Source of the DNA: Limnohabitans sp. 103DPR2
GTDB lineage: Bacteria; Pseudomonadota; Gammaproteobacteria; Burkholderiales; Burkholderiaceae_C
Direction: 5' to 3'
DNA length: 64,000 bases
NCBI RefSeq assembly: GCF_001412575.1
Contig: NZ_CP011834.1
Location: 2,046,001-2,110,000, forward strand
Shown: positions 36,266-45,770 of the stretch, piece by piece
Numbering within the stretch: the first letter of the stretch is position 1
Layout: each line of letters opens with the position of its first letter
The notes under the pieces: model-generated
The model's input: the letters and a program-made list of their open reading frames with translations, nothing else
Databases searched by the model: none
Told to the model about the DNA's origin: nothing
Position numbers and translations under genes: made by a program

Positions 36266-36340
36266 GACGTTTTCCTTAAGTGTGGTTGAAGTTGAGGCCA
36301 ATTCATTCCCAGAAATCTTTGGCACTGGGGAAAATTCTAA

Positions 36341-36354
36341 GTCTTATAGAAGAC
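36341..36354. promoter_or_regulatory. aceA operator-like palindrome, proximal copy
   Basis: GTCTTATAGAAGAC, a 14-bp palindrome with one mismatched pair. It shares its arms with the perfect copy at 36371-36384. The centres are 30 bp apart, near three helical turns. It lies 76 bases before the aceA start. Confidence 0.7.
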
Positions 36355-36370
36355 CAAAAAAACATCTTAT

Positions 36371-36384
36371 GTCTTATATAAGAC
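36371..36384. promoter_or_regulatory. aceA operator-like palindrome, distal perfect copy
   Basis: GTCTTATATAAGAC, a perfect 14-bp inverted repeat in an AT-rich stretch, with a further half-site-like ATCTTAT at 36364-36370. Two-fold symmetry with 30-bp spacing suggests a dimeric regulator bound on one face of the helix. I cannot name the protein from sequence alone. Confidence 0.75.
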
Positions 36385-36721
36385 AATTATTTTTATGTTT
36401 AAATTCAATGCGTTATGCAATTAATTTCTCATTGCAAAATATCATCTCTCATATTGAGAAAAATTATTGCGGTGCAACACTACTATATTTTGTATTGTGA
36501 AATTAAATTTCCAAACTGCAAATGCCGCTTTTTCTCAAATCACCACATCAATGGCTCATCCAAGTCAAACAATGATTTTTTTGCAAGAGGGATATCTGCA
36601 ACATCACGCTTAAAAAAACTTAATTGCCCCTTGGAAACACGCACTTTCTCCAGTAGCATCCGCTCAGCCGGATAAATAAGTTTCCGGCTGCGAACCAACT
36701 TCCGACTTAAGGAATTTCAAA

Positions 36722-37156
36722 ATGGCAACTGCAAAAAAATCTCCGGCAAAAAAAGCTGCTCCTGCAAAGAAGGCAGCACCCGCCAAAAAACCCGTAGCGA
36801 AAAAAGCGGCACCTGCAAAAAAAGCAGCACCCGCTAAAAAAGCTGCTCCTGCAAAGAAAGCTGCACCAGCTAAAAAGCCTGCAGCCAAAAAAGCCCCCGC
36901 AAAAAAGCGCACACCTAATGCCGCTTTCATGAAGGCTTTGACACCTAGCGCCGCTTTGGCTGCTGTGGTGGGTGCATCCCCACTGCCACGTACTGAAGTC
37001 GTGAGCAAGCTGTGGGTTTACATCAAGAAAAACAACCTGCAAGACAAAGTCAACAAGCGCAACATCAACGCTGATGACAAACTCAAAGCAGTCTTTGGCA
37101 AAGCCCAAGTCAGCATGTTCGAGATGGCCGGCCTGATCGGCAAGCACTTGAAGTAA
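36722..37156 (+). CDS. SWIB-domain protein with lysine/alanine/proline-rich N-terminal arm
   Basis: A 144-residue basic protein. Residues about 1-60 are a repeat of Lys, Ala and Pro (units such as PAKKAA), like the tail of histone H1 or bacterial H1-like proteins. Residues about 65-144 form a SWIB/MDM2-type domain: ALTPSAALAAVVGASPLPRT, then EVVSKLWVYIKKNNLQDK and INADDKLKAVFGK. SWIB domains occur in eukaryotic chromatin remodellers and in Chlamydia, and similar short proteins are frequent in betaproteobacteria. A DNA-compacting or nucleoid role is inferred. AAGGAATTTCAAA precedes the ATG. A strong terminator follows. Confidence 0.93.
   Translation: MATAKKSPAKKAAPAKKAAPAKKPVAKKAAPAKKAAPAKKAAPAKKAAPAKKPAAKKAPAKKRTPNAAFMKALTPSAALAAVVGASPLPRTEVVSKLWVYIKKNNLQDKVNKRNINADDKLKAVFGKAQVSMFEMAGLIGKHLK
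36740..36909 (+). repeat. Tandem Lys-Ala-Pro codon repeats
   Basis: Degenerate tandem units of about 15-21 bases (gcaaaaaaagcagcacccgc and variants) encode repeated PAKKAA. Units such as gctgctcctgcaaagaa recur nearly unchanged, so the array can expand or contract by slippage without shifting the frame. Confidence 0.85.
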
Positions 37157-37174
37157 TTCAATGCTTCTCGAATG

Positions 37175-37202
37175 AAAAAAGCCGGGGCATCCCGGCTTTT
37201 TT
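37175..37202. terminator. Bidirectional terminator after the SWIB gene
   Basis: AAAAAAGCCGGG (37175-37186), loop GCAT, CCCGGCTTTTTT (37191-37202). The 12-bp stem has A and T runs on its two sides and serves both convergent genes; its end touches the stop codon of the minus-strand enzyme gene. Confidence 0.92.
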
Positions 37203-38956
37203 TATGACTTCGATTTCAAAGCATTTTGTGTGATGGCCGAGAGCGTGCCTCGGGTGGTAATGACTTCCGGGTCCAACATGATTTCAATCAAGGTACCCTG
37301 CTCACGTTGAAGCGCCTCGATCAGTGCAAGCTCAAACTCTTCCGTCTTGGAAATTCGAATGCCTTCATACCCATATGCTTTGGCCAAATTGGCAAAGTGC
37401 GGATTGTTCAAGTTGGAGCCCATGTTGTGGGTCGGAAAATCGCGCTCTTGATGCATGCGAATGGTGCCGTACATGCCATTGTTCAATAGCACCACAATCG
37501 ATTTGGCGCCATGCTGACAGGCTGTTGCCAACTCTTGGCCATTCATTAAAAAATCACCGTCACCTGCAATGGTGAATGCCACTCGCTTGGACACGATAGA
37601 AGCGGCGATACCTGCAGGCACGCCGTACCCCATGGCACCCACCGTTGGCGCCAATTGCGTCTTCAAGCCTTTGCTCAAGCCGTGGTGCTGGTAATAACGG
37701 TGGACCCAACTTGCAAAATTACCTGCACCATTGGTCAGCACGGCATCTGCCGGTAAATGCCGCTGCAATGCAGCAACCACCTCGGGCATGTTCACCAAGC
37801 CCTGGGCCGAGTCGTGTGGCAGGCCGGCTAAAGACTGTGGCTGAATATTGGCCCGGTAATCCGCATTGGCCTGTGCCGTCCAGTCCGACCAAGGCACTGA
37901 CGGCGGCGCGGTCAACACTTCAAGGCTTCGTGCGGCGGCATTCATGGTGGCACAGATGGCCAAATCTGCCGAATACACACGGTGAAGCTCTTCAGCACTT
38001 GCGTGAATGTGCACGAGCTTTTGCTTGGGTTTCGGAACTTCCAAAAGTGTGTAGCCACTGGTGGTCATTTCTCCCAATCGGGGGCCAATGGCCAAAATCA
38101 AATCGCTGTCTTTGATGCGCTGCGACAGTTTGGGATTGATGCCAATCCCGACATCACCCGCATACAAAGGATGGAAGTTGTCAAAGGTGTCTTGAAATCG
38201 GAAGGCATTGCCAACGGGCAATTGCCAATTTTCCGCGAACCTTTGCAGCGCTTGTGCGGCTTGCGGGGTCCAACCGCCGCCGCCGGCAATCACAAATGGC
38301 CGTTTGGCCGCCAACAACATTTCTCGCAGTTGACGCAAACTACCGGGATCACTCCAAGCCTCCACGGGTTCTAGCTTTGGCAAGGGTTGGGCCGTCACCT
38401 CGTGGGTCAACATGTCTTCAGGTAAAACCAGAACCACGGGACCGGGTCGGCCGTTCATAGCGGTGGCAAATGCGCGTGCCACGTATTCAGGTATACGCTT
38501 GGCATCGTCGATGCGCTCGACGCGTTTGGCCATGCCCTTGGTGCTGGGTCCAAAAAAAGAACAGAAATCGACTTCTTGGAAGGCTTCGCGGTCACGTGTA
38601 TCGGTGGCCACATCGCCCACAAACAAAACCATGGGCGTAGAGTCTTGAAACGCCGTATGAACGCCAATGGAGGCATTGGTGGCACCGGGGCCTCGGGTCA
38701 CGAAACAAACGCCAGGACGGCCCGTTAAACGACCTTGGGCATCCGCCATGAAGGCCGCGCCACCCTCTTGCCGGCAAGTCACAAACTGAATCTGATCTTT
38801 GTATTTGTGAAAACCGTCCAAGACGGCCAAGTAACTTTCACCAGGGACACCAAAGGCGTGGGAAATGCCTTGCGCCACCAAACACTCCACCAGGAGGTGA
38901 CCTCCCATTTGAGTCTTGGAGCCAGTTTCAGCTTGTTTGTCGTTTAGATTGCTCAT
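37202..38956 (-). CDS. Thiamine diphosphate-dependent enzyme, acetolactate-synthase-like
   Basis: A 584-residue enzyme of the IlvB/pyruvate oxidase group. The catalytic glutamate lies in [19 protein letters not shown], the N-terminal fold continues with [20 protein letters not shown], and the cofactor-binding motif is [19 protein letters not shown] ending in NN. A central domain with [16 protein letters not shown] fits the FAD/nucleotide domain of this family. No ilvN small subunit is adjacent, so it is probably not the biosynthetic synthase but a decarboxylase, carboligase or oxidase of unknown substrate. The ATG at 38956 has AGAGG five bases before it; a TTG at 38974 is a weaker alternative. 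Confidence 0.88.
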   Translation of the reverse strand: MSNLNDKQAETGSKTQMGGHLLVECLVAQGISHAFGVPGESYLAVLDGFHKYKDQIQFVTCRQEGGAAFMADAQGRLTGRPGVCFVTRGPGATNASIGVHTAFQDSTPMVLFVGDVATDTRDREAFQEVDFCSFFGPSTKGMAKRVERIDDAKRIPEYVARAFATAMNGRPGPVVLVLPEDMLTHEVTAQPLPKLEPVEAWSDPGSLRQLREMLLAAKRPFVIAGGGGWTPQAAQALQRFAENWQLPVGNAFRFQDTFDNFHPLYAGDVGIGINPKLSQRIKDSDLILAIGPRLGEMTTSGYTLLEVPKPKQKLVHIHASAEELHRVYSADLAICATMNAAARSLEVLTAPPSVPWSDWTAQANADYRANIQPQSLAGLPHDSAQGLVNMPEVVAALQRHLPADAVLTNGAGNFASWVHRYYQHHGLSKGLKTQLAPTVGAMGYGVPAGIAASIVSKRVAFTIAGDGDFLMNGQELATACQHGAKSIVVLLNNGMYGTIRMHQERDFPTHNMGSNLNNPHFANLAKAYGYEGIRISKTEEFELALIEALQREQGTLIEIMLDPEVITTRGTLSAITQNALKSKS

Positions 38957-39035
38957 ACAGCCTCTTGTGATCAAGGCCGCATGATACTTTCAAAGCGAAT
39001 TCTTCAGACGAAGCAAGGTCACCTGGTGATTCACT

Positions 39036-41636
39036 TTAGCTCACCACACGGTCAAATTTAAAAACGCCTGGGTCCTTCACTGGGTCGACATCCACAGGGA
39101 TCACCGACTTTGGCAAGAACTTGCCCTCAAGGAGCAGTTTGGACAGCGGGTTTTCAATCCTTTGCTGCACGGCTCGCTTCAAGGGACGGGCACCAAACAC
39201 AGGGTCAAAGCCCACCTTGGCCAGTTCCGCCAAAGCCGCAGGCGAGACCTCAAGGTGCAAGTCCATCTTCGACAAACGAGCTTCCAAAATTTGGAGTTGA
39301 ATTTTGGCAATCGATTCAATGTGCTTGGCGTCCAAACTGTGAAAGACCACCGTCTCGTCGATGCGGTTCAAAAACTCGGGACGGAAGTGATTCTTCAATT
39401 CACCCCAAACAGCCTCTTTGATGTCGTCATTGGACTCTCCCACCATGGACTGAATCAAGTGAGAGCCAATGTTGGACGTCATCACAATGACTGTGTTTTT
39501 GAAGTCGACTGTGCGGCCTTGACCATCCGTCAAGCGCCCATCGTCCAACACTTGAAGCAACACGTTAAAGACATCAGGGTGCGCTTTTTCAACCTCATCA
39601 AGCAACAAAACCGAGTAAGGCTTTCTGCGCACGGCTTCCGTGAGGTAGCCGCCCTCTTCGTAGCCGACGTAACCAGGTGGCGCGCCAATGAGACGGGCAA
39701 CCGAATGCTTCTCCATGAACTCACTCATGTCGATGCGAATCAGGTGATCCTCGCTGTCAAACAAGAAGCCCGCCAAGGCTTTACACAACTCTGTTTTGCC
39801 AACGCCTGTTGGGCCCAAGAACAAGAAGGAACCTGTGGGTCTTTGCGGATCGGACAAGCCCGAGCGTGAACGGCGAATGGCATGCGAGACAGCAGCGATG
39901 GCTTCGTCTTGACCCACCACACGCTCGTGCAACTTGACTTCCATTTGCAACAGTTTTTCACGCTCACCCTGCATCATTTTGGACACGGGTATGCCAGTGG
40001 CACGACTGACCACTTCGGCAATTTCTTCAGCACCCACTTGCGTGCGCAACAAGCGTGGCGCAGAACCCGCTTCTGGATTCAATTCCTTAGCCTGTGTCTC
40101 AGACAAGAGCTTTTCAAGTTCAGGCAATTTTCCATATTGCAACTCTGCAACCTTGTTGAAGTCGCCTTTGCGGGTGAGTTCTTCAATTTGTTGACGCAAT
40201 TGGTCAATTTTTTCGCGAACGTTTTGACTGCCCTGTGCTTGCGCTTTTTCGGTCTTCCAAATTTCTTCTAAATCGGCGGCTTCTTTTTTCAGCGTCACAA
40301 TCTCTTCTTCAATCAGACCCAAGCGTTTTTGAGAGGCCTCATCGGTTTCCTTTTTGACAGCCTCACGTTCAATCTGCAACTGGATCAAACGTCGATCAAG
40401 CTTGTCGATCACCTCAGGTTTGGAATCAATTTCAATTTTGATTTTGGAAGCTGCTTCATCAATCAAATCGATGGCCTTGTCGGGCAAAAATCGATCGGTG
40501 ATGTAGCGGTGACTGAGTTCTGCCGCCGCCACAATGGCAGGGTCGGTAATGTCCACACCATGGTGGATTTCATACTTCTCTTGCAAGCCCCGCAAGATGG
40601 CGATGGTGGCCTCCACGCTGGGCTCGCCCACCAAGATCTTTTGAAAACGACGCTCTAGTGCAGCGTCTTTTTCAATGTATTTGCGATATTCGTCCAAGGT
40701 GGTGGCACCCACGCAATGCAATTCGCCGCGTGCCAATGCAGGCTTGAGCATGTTGCCTGCGTCCATAGCACCCTCGGCCTTGCCTGCGCCCACCATGGTG
40801 TGCAGTTCATCGATGAACACAATGGTTTGGCCTTCGTCCTTGGCAAGCTCGTTAAGGACGGACTTAAGACGCTCTTCAAACTCACCGCGGAACTTGGCAC
40901 CCGCCAACAAAGAGGCCATGTCCAAAGACAAGACCCGCTTACCCTTCAATGAATCGGGCACCTCGCCGGCCACAATGCGCTGCGCCAAACCTTCCACGAT
41001 GGCCGTTTTGCCAACACCAGGTTCACCGATCAAGACGGGATTGTTTTTGGTGCGTCGCTGCAAAACCTGAATGGCTCTGCGAATTTCATCGTCGCGGCCA
41101 ATCACGGGATCGAGCTTGCCCATGCGCGCCCGCTCGGTTAGATCAAGGCAATATTTTTTCAAGGACTCACGTTGTCCTTCAGCTTCTGCACTGTTCACGT
41201 TTTGTCCTCCACGCACTGCATCGACTGCAGTTTCTAAACTTTGACGGCTCAAGCCCGCCGCTTTGGCGTTCCGAGCCAACTCAGACTTGCTGTCTGCCAA
41301 GGCCAACAAAAAAAGTTCGCTGGCCACAAAAGAGTCACCGCGTTTCAGTGATTCTTTTTCTGCAGCCTGCAACAGTTTGACCAGATCTGGGCCCACTTGA
41401 ACCTGATCTTGACCCGTGACCTGGGGCAATCGTTCGACAGCCGATGTGGCGGTAGACATCAAGGCTGTCAGGTTGACGCCAGCCCGTTGTAACAAAGCCT
41501 TGGGGCCATCCTGTTGTTGCAGCATGGCCAACAAGACGTGTGCAGGATCGATGTATGCATGGTCTTTGCCCAAGGCCAAGCTCTGGGCATCGCCAAGCGC
41601 TTCTTGAAATTTGGTGGTCAGTTTGTCAATTCGCAT
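39036..41636 (-). CDS. clpB: Disaggregase chaperone ClpB
   Basis: An 866-residue AAA+ disaggregase that works with DnaK to rescue aggregated proteins after heat stress. The order is N-terminal Clp domain (1-145), AAA-1 with GEPGVGKT, a long coiled-coil middle domain (about 400-525, rich in E/K/Q) specific to ClpB, AAA-2 with GPTGVGKT, and a C-terminal domain. Length is standard. AGGAG lies seven bases before the ATG and a heat-shock type promoter upstream. It is the last gene of its message before the thiamine enzyme, separated by about 80 bases. Confidence 0.98.
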   Translation of the reverse strand: MRIDKLTTKFQEALGDAQSLALGKDHAYIDPAHVLLAMLQQQDGPKALLQRAGVNLTALMSTATSAVERLPQVTGQDQVQVGPDLVKLLQAAEKESLKRGDSFVASELFLLALADSKSELARNAKAAGLSRQSLETAVDAVRGGQNVNSAEAEGQRESLKKYCLDLTERARMGKLDPVIGRDDEIRRAIQVLQRRTKNNPVLIGEPGVGKTAIVEGLAQRIVAGEVPDSLKGKRVLSLDMASLLAGAKFRGEFEERLKSVLNELAKDEGQTIVFIDELHTMVGAGKAEGAMDAGNMLKPALARGELHCVGATTLDEYRKYIEKDAALERRFQKILVGEPSVEATIAILRGLQEKYEIHHGVDITDPAIVAAAELSHRYITDRFLPDKAIDLIDEAASKIKIEIDSKPEVIDKLDRRLIQLQIEREAVKKETDEASQKRLGLIEEEIVTLKKEAADLEEIWKTEKAQAQGSQNVREKIDQLRQQIEELTRKGDFNKVAELQYGKLPELEKLLSETQAKELNPEAGSAPRLLRTQVGAEEIAEVVSRATGIPVSKMMQGEREKLLQMEVKLHERVVGQDEAIAAVSHAIRRSRSGLSDPQRPTGSFLFLGPTGVGKTELCKALAGFLFDSEDHLIRIDMSEFMEKHSVARLIGAPPGYVGYEEGGYLTEAVRRKPYSVLLLDEVEKAHPDVFNVLLQVLDDGRLTDGQGRTVDFKNTVIVMTSNIGSHLIQSMVGESNDDIKEAVWGELKNHFRPEFLNRIDETVVFHSLDAKHIESIAKIQLQILEARLSKMDLHLEVSPAALAELAKVGFDPVFGARPLKRAVQQRIENPLSKLLLEGKFLPKSVIPVDVDPVKDPGVFKFDRVVS

Positions 41637-41657
41637 TTGAATCTCCTATTGAGATCC

Positions 41658-41686
41658 ATTTTGGGCCGTTGTGGCTATTTTTCAAG
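41658..41686 (-). promoter_or_regulatory. Sigma-32 (heat-shock) promoter of clpB
   Basis: On the minus strand CTTGAAA (41686-41680), a 14-base spacer and CCCAAAAT (41665-41658). The sigma-32 consensus is CTTGAAA and CCCCATnT with a spacer near 13-17. The -35 box is perfect, and the -10 box differs at two positions. The clpB start is 22 bases downstream. Confidence 0.75.
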
Positions 41687-41738
41687 AGGGCGACCAAATT
41701 GAGCTACTGCCCTGCCCAGAGCCTCTAGAATGTCAAGT

Positions 41739-42290
41739 ATGAACATTCACCAAATGTCGGTCCAATATGACGAACGTCAAGATCGCTTGGCCTTGCGGGT
41801 CAGCAATCAAGACAGTCAGGAGTTCAGGCTGTGGCTCACAAGGGCCATGACACTGCGCTTGCTGCCACATCTGCAGGCCTCCGTGGTTCAACTTGAAGCC
41901 CGCGACCCCCAAGTGATGGCGACAGACACAACGGCTCAACAAATGTTGGCTGAGTTAAAGCGCGAGAACTTTCTATCACAAGCCGATTTTTCAACGCCCT
42001 TTGTATCGCAAAACCTCAGCTTACCGCTGGGCCCCACCCCCATGCTGGTGACCGATGTTCAACTGAATTTGCACAACAGCGGCAGTTTGAATTTGTTATT
42101 TCAAGACAAGAGTGGCGAGAATGCCAGTGGTGCATCTTGTGAATTCAATCTTCAGGCAGCTTTGTTGCATGGCTTGTTGCACCTCATTGAACAAGCTTTG
42201 AAAAAAGCGCAATGGCAGCAACCTGATTTTTCGCAGCGTCCCGACAACTTGGACCCTGCCAGTGCTGAGCGGCCAGCTTACCAACACTGA
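41739..42290 (+). CDS. Conserved hypothetical protein
   Basis: A 183-residue protein with no recognised domain. It begins MNIHQMSVQYDERQDRLALR and has the segments EFRLWLTRAMTLRLLPHL and INEQALKKAQW-like amphipathic helix near the C-terminus. It looks cytoplasmic, with no signal peptide or membrane span. The start could also be the ATG three codons earlier at 41730. It is divergent from clpB with about 100 bases between, and converges on moaE. Function unknown; nearby genes give no clear hint. Confidence 0.75.
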   Translation: MNIHQMSVQYDERQDRLALRVSNQDSQEFRLWLTRAMTLRLLPHLQASVVQLEARDPQVMATDTTAQQMLAELKRENFLSQADFSTPFVSQNLSLPLGPTPMLVTDVQLNLHNSGSLNLLFQDKSGENASGASCEFNLQAALLHGLLHLIEQALKKAQWQQPDFSQRPDNLDPASAERPAYQH

Positions 42291-42307
42291 CTGCATCTAT
42301 CCATCCG

Positions 42308-42796
42308 TTAAGCGTTGCTTGACTTGATACCCCAGCGAGCCAGGGCTTGGTCATCACTGACCCGCGCATCAACCCATTGCGCACCTTCGGGGGTTTCCTC
42401 TTTTTTCCAAAAGGGCGCCTGCGTTTTCAAGTAGTCCATTAAAAACTCACAGGCCTTGAAGCTTTCGCCGCGATGTGCCGAGGTGACAGCAACCAACACA
42501 ATTTGATCGGCAGGTTTCAAGTCGCCCACTCGGTGAATGACCTTGGCTTGGTAAAAATCAAAACGCTGATGCGCCTCTTCAATCATGGCCTCGATGGAAG
42601 ACTCGGTCATGCCAGGATAGTGCTCTAAGGTCATTGAAACAACCTCATCTACTGCTTGCCCAGTGAGCATGCGCGTATCGCGAACCGTACCTACAAAAGA
42701 ACAAACTGCACCCACCCTCAGGTCATTGGCGCGAAGCGCAGCCAGCACTTCAGCCACATTGAAGTCTTCAGTTTGAATGACCACACGAGGCTGCAT
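42308..42796 (-). CDS. moaE: Molybdopterin synthase large subunit MoaE
   Basis: A 162-residue MoaE. With MoaD it inserts two sulfurs into precursor Z (cPMP) to make molybdopterin. The conserved block GAVCSFVGTVRDTRM, then LEHYPGMTESSIEAMIEEA and IHRVGDLKPADQIVLVAVTS are all present, and KKEETPEGAQWVDAR near the end provides the active-site Lys. It sits three bases downstream of moaD. Confidence 0.96.
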   Translation of the reverse strand: MQPRVVIQTEDFNVAEVLAALRANDLRVGAVCSFVGTVRDTRMLTGQAVDEVVSMTLEHYPGMTESSIEAMIEEAHQRFDFYQAKVIHRVGDLKPADQIVLVAVTSAHRGESFKACEFLMDYLKTQAPFWKKEETPEGAQWVDARVSDDQALARWGIKSSNA

Positions 42797-42799
42797 GTT

Positions 42800-43048
42800 T
42801 CAGCCCCCTGTCACCGGCGGGAAAAAAGCCAACTCGGCGTTGTCCGTGATGGGCGCATCCTCCTCCACCATGACTTGGTTCAAAGCCATTCGGACAGCTT
42901 TGCCGCGCGCCAAACACAAATACGCACCGCCTTGCGCAAGCAGTTGATCTCTCAACTCGCCCACTGTTTGCGCATCGGTCAGGAAGTCTTCGTGAGACTT
43001 TCCAAGCGACTCTCGCAATGAAGCAAAGTAACGCAAACGGAGTTTCAT
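42800..43048 (-). CDS. moaD: Molybdopterin synthase sulfur carrier MoaD
   Basis: An 82-residue ubiquitin-like protein ending in the double glycine GG that becomes the thiocarboxylate. MKLRLRYFASLRESLGKSHE starts the protein at 43048, overlapping the moeA stop as ATGA. In-frame starts further upstream (43084) would lie inside moeA and are not favoured. The C-terminal FFPPVTGG is typical of MoaD. Confidence 0.94.
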   Translation of the reverse strand: MKLRLRYFASLRESLGKSHEDFLTDAQTVGELRDQLLAQGGAYLCLARGKAVRMALNQVMVEEDAPITDNAELAFFPPVTGG

Positions 43049-44319
43049 TGCAGCCACTCCGCAAAGGGATAAAACGACACCCAATCACCCACTTGAATGG
43101 CTTGCGCGCCTGGGTTGTCCACCACACCATCACCCCAAACGACGGAAGTCAAAACACCAGAGCTTTGATTGGGGAATAACTCTACCCCGCCTTGGGCATT
43201 GCGTTTGACACGCAAAAATTCGCGCCGTTTATCAGGTTTAGGAAGATCGAAATGAGCTTGCAGACGATAGGGCGTTGGGCGAACTGCCGCCACACCTTGC
43301 AAAGCCAACAAGAAGGGACGAACCAACAATTGGAAAGTCACAAAGCTTGAAACTGGATTACCAGGCAGTCCCATGAAATATGTTTTATTGGAAGCGGAGG
43401 CGCCCTGTGGATTGAGAAAACCGAAGGCAAATGGTTTACCGGGCTTCATGGAAATTTGCCACAAATTCAAACCACCCAAGGCTTCGACCGCTGGCTTGAC
43501 ATGATCTTCTTCACCCACAGACACGCCGCCACTGGTCAAAATCAAATCATGGTTGGCAGCTGCAGTCTTCATCGCTTGAAGGGTTGAGCTCAAGTTGTCT
43601 GGCACGATTCCCAAATCAGTGACGTCGCAGCCAGCACGAACCAACAAGGCGCGAAGGAAAAATCGGTTGGAGTTGTAGATCGCGCCAGGTCGCATGTTCT
43701 GCGGCTCAACGTCGCCAGGCATCACCAACTCATCGCCCGTCGAAAACAAGGCCACGCGTGGACGGCGGACCACTTTCACTTTGGCAACGCCAATGCTGGC
43801 GGCCAAACCCAATGCGGCAGGATCTAGCCTCGTGCCTTTAGGCAACACAACTGCACCGCGAGTCACATCTTCGCCACTTCGCCGGATCCATTGACCCTGG
43901 CTGGGTATCACTTGGACAGCGACTTCAGGGACCTCAGTGGATGAATCGAGTTGGGTATCCTCTTGCATCACAACTGCATTGGCACCTGGCGGAATGGGTG
44001 CACCTGTAAAGATGCGCGCGGCTTCACCGGCTTGAAGCGCCTGACCGTTGTGACCCGCTGGAATGCGTTGGGTCACTTTCAATCTTGCACCCACAACTGG
44101 CACATCTTCTAAGCGAATGGCATAACCATCCATCGAAGAATTGTCTTGCGGCGGCACCTGGAGTTGCGACACCAGGTCTTCAGCCAAGACACGACCGTCA
44201 GCCTCAAAGCTGGGCACTGACTCGTGTTCAGGGATGACGATGGCCCCTTTCAACACATGGTCCAAGGCATCGTCCAAGGACATCAGGGGTGGGCGTTTGG
44301 GGGTGTTGTCGGTGGCCAT
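43045..44319 (-). CDS. moeA: Molybdopterin molybdenumtransferase MoeA
   Basis: A 424-residue MoeA that inserts molybdate into adenylylated molybdopterin. Domain I has SLDDALDHVL and PPQDNSSMDGYAIRLEDVP; the catalytic MoCF-binding domain has RVALFSTGDELVMPGD and LILTSGGVSVGEEDHVKPAV; the C-terminal domain follows. Length is normal. It is upstream of moaD with a four-base overlap, and follows thrC by five bases. Confidence 0.96.
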   Translation of the reverse strand: MATDNTPKRPPLMSLDDALDHVLKGAIVIPEHESVPSFEADGRVLAEDLVSQLQVPPQDNSSMDGYAIRLEDVPVVGARLKVTQRIPAGHNGQALQAGEAARIFTGAPIPPGANAVVMQEDTQLDSSTEVPEVAVQVIPSQGQWIRRSGEDVTRGAVVLPKGTRLDPAALGLAASIGVAKVKVVRRPRVALFSTGDELVMPGDVEPQNMRPGAIYNSNRFFLRALLVRAGCDVTDLGIVPDNLSSTLQAMKTAAANHDLILTSGGVSVGEEDHVKPAVEALGGLNLWQISMKPGKPFAFGFLNPQGASASNKTYFMGLPGNPVSSFVTFQLLVRPFLLALQGVAAVRPTPYRLQAHFDLPKPDKRREFLRVKRNAQGGVELFPNQSSGVLTSVVWGDGVVDNPGAQAIQVGDWVSFYPFAEWLQ

Positions 44320-44324
44320 CGGGA

Positions 44325-45770
44325 TCAGTCGCAGTGCTGCGCAATGTACTTTTTAACGGCGTCGACAGACTTGGGCATCACTTGAACCCGCTTGGGCAAG
44401 GCCTCAATGCCCTCAAATTTGGCTGGCCGATCGGGTTCACGTCCCAAGGCTTCCACCAAGGTGGCAGCAAACTTGATGGGCAAAGCCGTTTCCAATACAA
44501 GCATGTGAATGCCTGGTTTGGCCAGCGGCACAGCCACTTTCAAGCCATCGGCTGTGTGCGTGTCGATCATGATGTGATTGTCTGCAAAAACCTCTTGGAT
44601 GGTTTTGAGTCGATCAGCATGTGTGCTCTTACCGCTGATGAAACCGAATTTGGTTTTGGCCGTAGCAAACAAAGGGTCGTGACCTAAATCAAACTGACCT
44701 TTTTGATTCAATTGGTCATAGAACAAATCTTTGGTTCGAACAGCATCGCGCTGAAGCAAGTCAAACACAAAGCGTTCAAAGTTGCTGGCCTTGGAAATGT
44801 CCATCGAAGGACTGGATGTTTCGTGGGTATCGGCTGTGCCTCGAACGCGATAGACACCCGTTCTGAAGAACTCGTCGAGCACGTCATTTTCATTGGTAGC
44901 CACTACCAATTGGTCAATGGGCAAACCCATCATGCGCGCCACATGACCGGCACACACGTTGCCAAAATTGCCACTGGGTACGCTGAAGCTAACCTTTTGT
45001 GAGTTGTCTTGCGTGGCCTGAAAGTAACCCGCAAAGTAGTACACCACCTGCGCCAGTAGACGAGCCCAGTTGATGGAATTGACGGTCCCAATTTTGTACT
45101 TGCGTTTGAAATCCAAATCGTTGCTGACAGCTTTCACAATGTCTTGGCAATCGTCGAACACTCCTTCGATGGCAATGTTGTGAATGTTCTCATCGAGCAA
45201 GCTGAACATTTGCGCTTGTTGAAATGGGCTCATGCGGCCTTGTGGGCTGGTCATGAACACACGCACACCTTTTTTGCCGCGCATGGCGTACTCTGCAGCA
45301 CTGCCCGTGTCACCGGAAGTTGCACCAAAAATGTTCAACTCGGCATTGCGACGCGCCAACTCGTACTCAAACAAATTGCCCAACAGTTGCATGGCCATGT
45401 CTTTGAATGCCAACGTTGGACCATTTGACAAAGCTTCCAAACTCACTTGTGCGCCAGGCGCCGCTTTGGTTTTGAGGGACTTCAAAGGCACAATTTCGGG
45501 GGTACCGAAAGCGGCTTCTGTGTAGGTCTTTTGGCAAAGGGCTTGCAGATCATTGGATGGAATGTCATCAATGTACAGAGAAAGCACTTCGAACGCCAAC
45601 GCTGCATAGCCTTTGGTTTGCCAAACTTGGCGCAGGTGCATCAAGGTGTCTGCTGTAATTTGGGGGTACGTTTCGGGCAAATACAAACCACCGTCGGGCG
45701 CCAGGCCTTCCAGCAAAATTTCACAAAAACGTTTGCGATCAGCATGACCGCGGGTAGACAAGTAGCGCAT
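44325..45770 (-). CDS. thrC: Threonine synthase
   Basis: A 481-residue PLP enzyme that converts O-phosphohomoserine to threonine. The N-terminal MRYLSTRGHADRKRFCEILL, the PLP lysine in LAFKDMAMQLLGNLFEYEL, and GATSGDTGSAAEYAMRGKKG for phosphate binding are visible. The long form (about 480 residues) is usual in this group. Its ATG overlaps the hom stop by one base (TGATG). Confidence 0.97.
   Translation of the reverse strand: MRYLSTRGHADRKRFCEILLEGLAPDGGLYLPETYPQITADTLMHLRQVWQTKGYAALAFEVLSLYIDDIPSNDLQALCQKTYTEAAFGTPEIVPLKSLKTKAAPGAQVSLEALSNGPTLAFKDMAMQLLGNLFEYELARRNAELNIFGATSGDTGSAAEYAMRGKKGVRVFMTSPQGRMSPFQQAQMFSLLDENIHNIAIEGVFDDCQDIVKAVSNDLDFKRKYKIGTVNSINWARLLAQVVYYFAGYFQATQDNSQKVSFSVPSGNFGNVCAGHVARMMGLPIDQLVVATNENDVLDEFFRTGVYRVRGTADTHETSSPSMDISKASNFERFVFDLLQRDAVRTKDLFYDQLNQKGQFDLGHDPLFATAKTKFGFISGKSTHADRLKTIQEVFADNHIMIDTHTADGLKVAVPLAKPGIHMLVLETALPIKFAATLVEALGREPDRPAKFEGIEALPKRVQVMPKSVDAVKKYIAQHCD

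Larger units (their letters stand above)
36266..36721. other. 456-base AT-rich intergenic region without a gene
   Basis: This is the only gene-free stretch above 300 bases. It separates divergent aceA and the SWIB gene. The left third carries the two GTCTTATA palindromes. The middle (about 36385-36560) is strongly AT-rich and may hold promoters for both genes, but I see no clear -35/-10 pair. Reading frames in it (for example 36415-36675) have no Shine-Dalgarno and no recognisable product. Confidence 0.7.

Noticed and set aside
36415..36675. 86-codon frame in the aceA upstream region
   Set aside because: No ribosome binding site, no family resemblance and AT-rich codon use unlike neighbours.
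36664..37008. Frame encoding Phe/Ala/Gly repeats that look like a membrane protein
   Set aside because: It is the complement of the Lys-Ala-Pro repeat codons of the SWIB gene, which explains its repeated FFAGAAF pattern.
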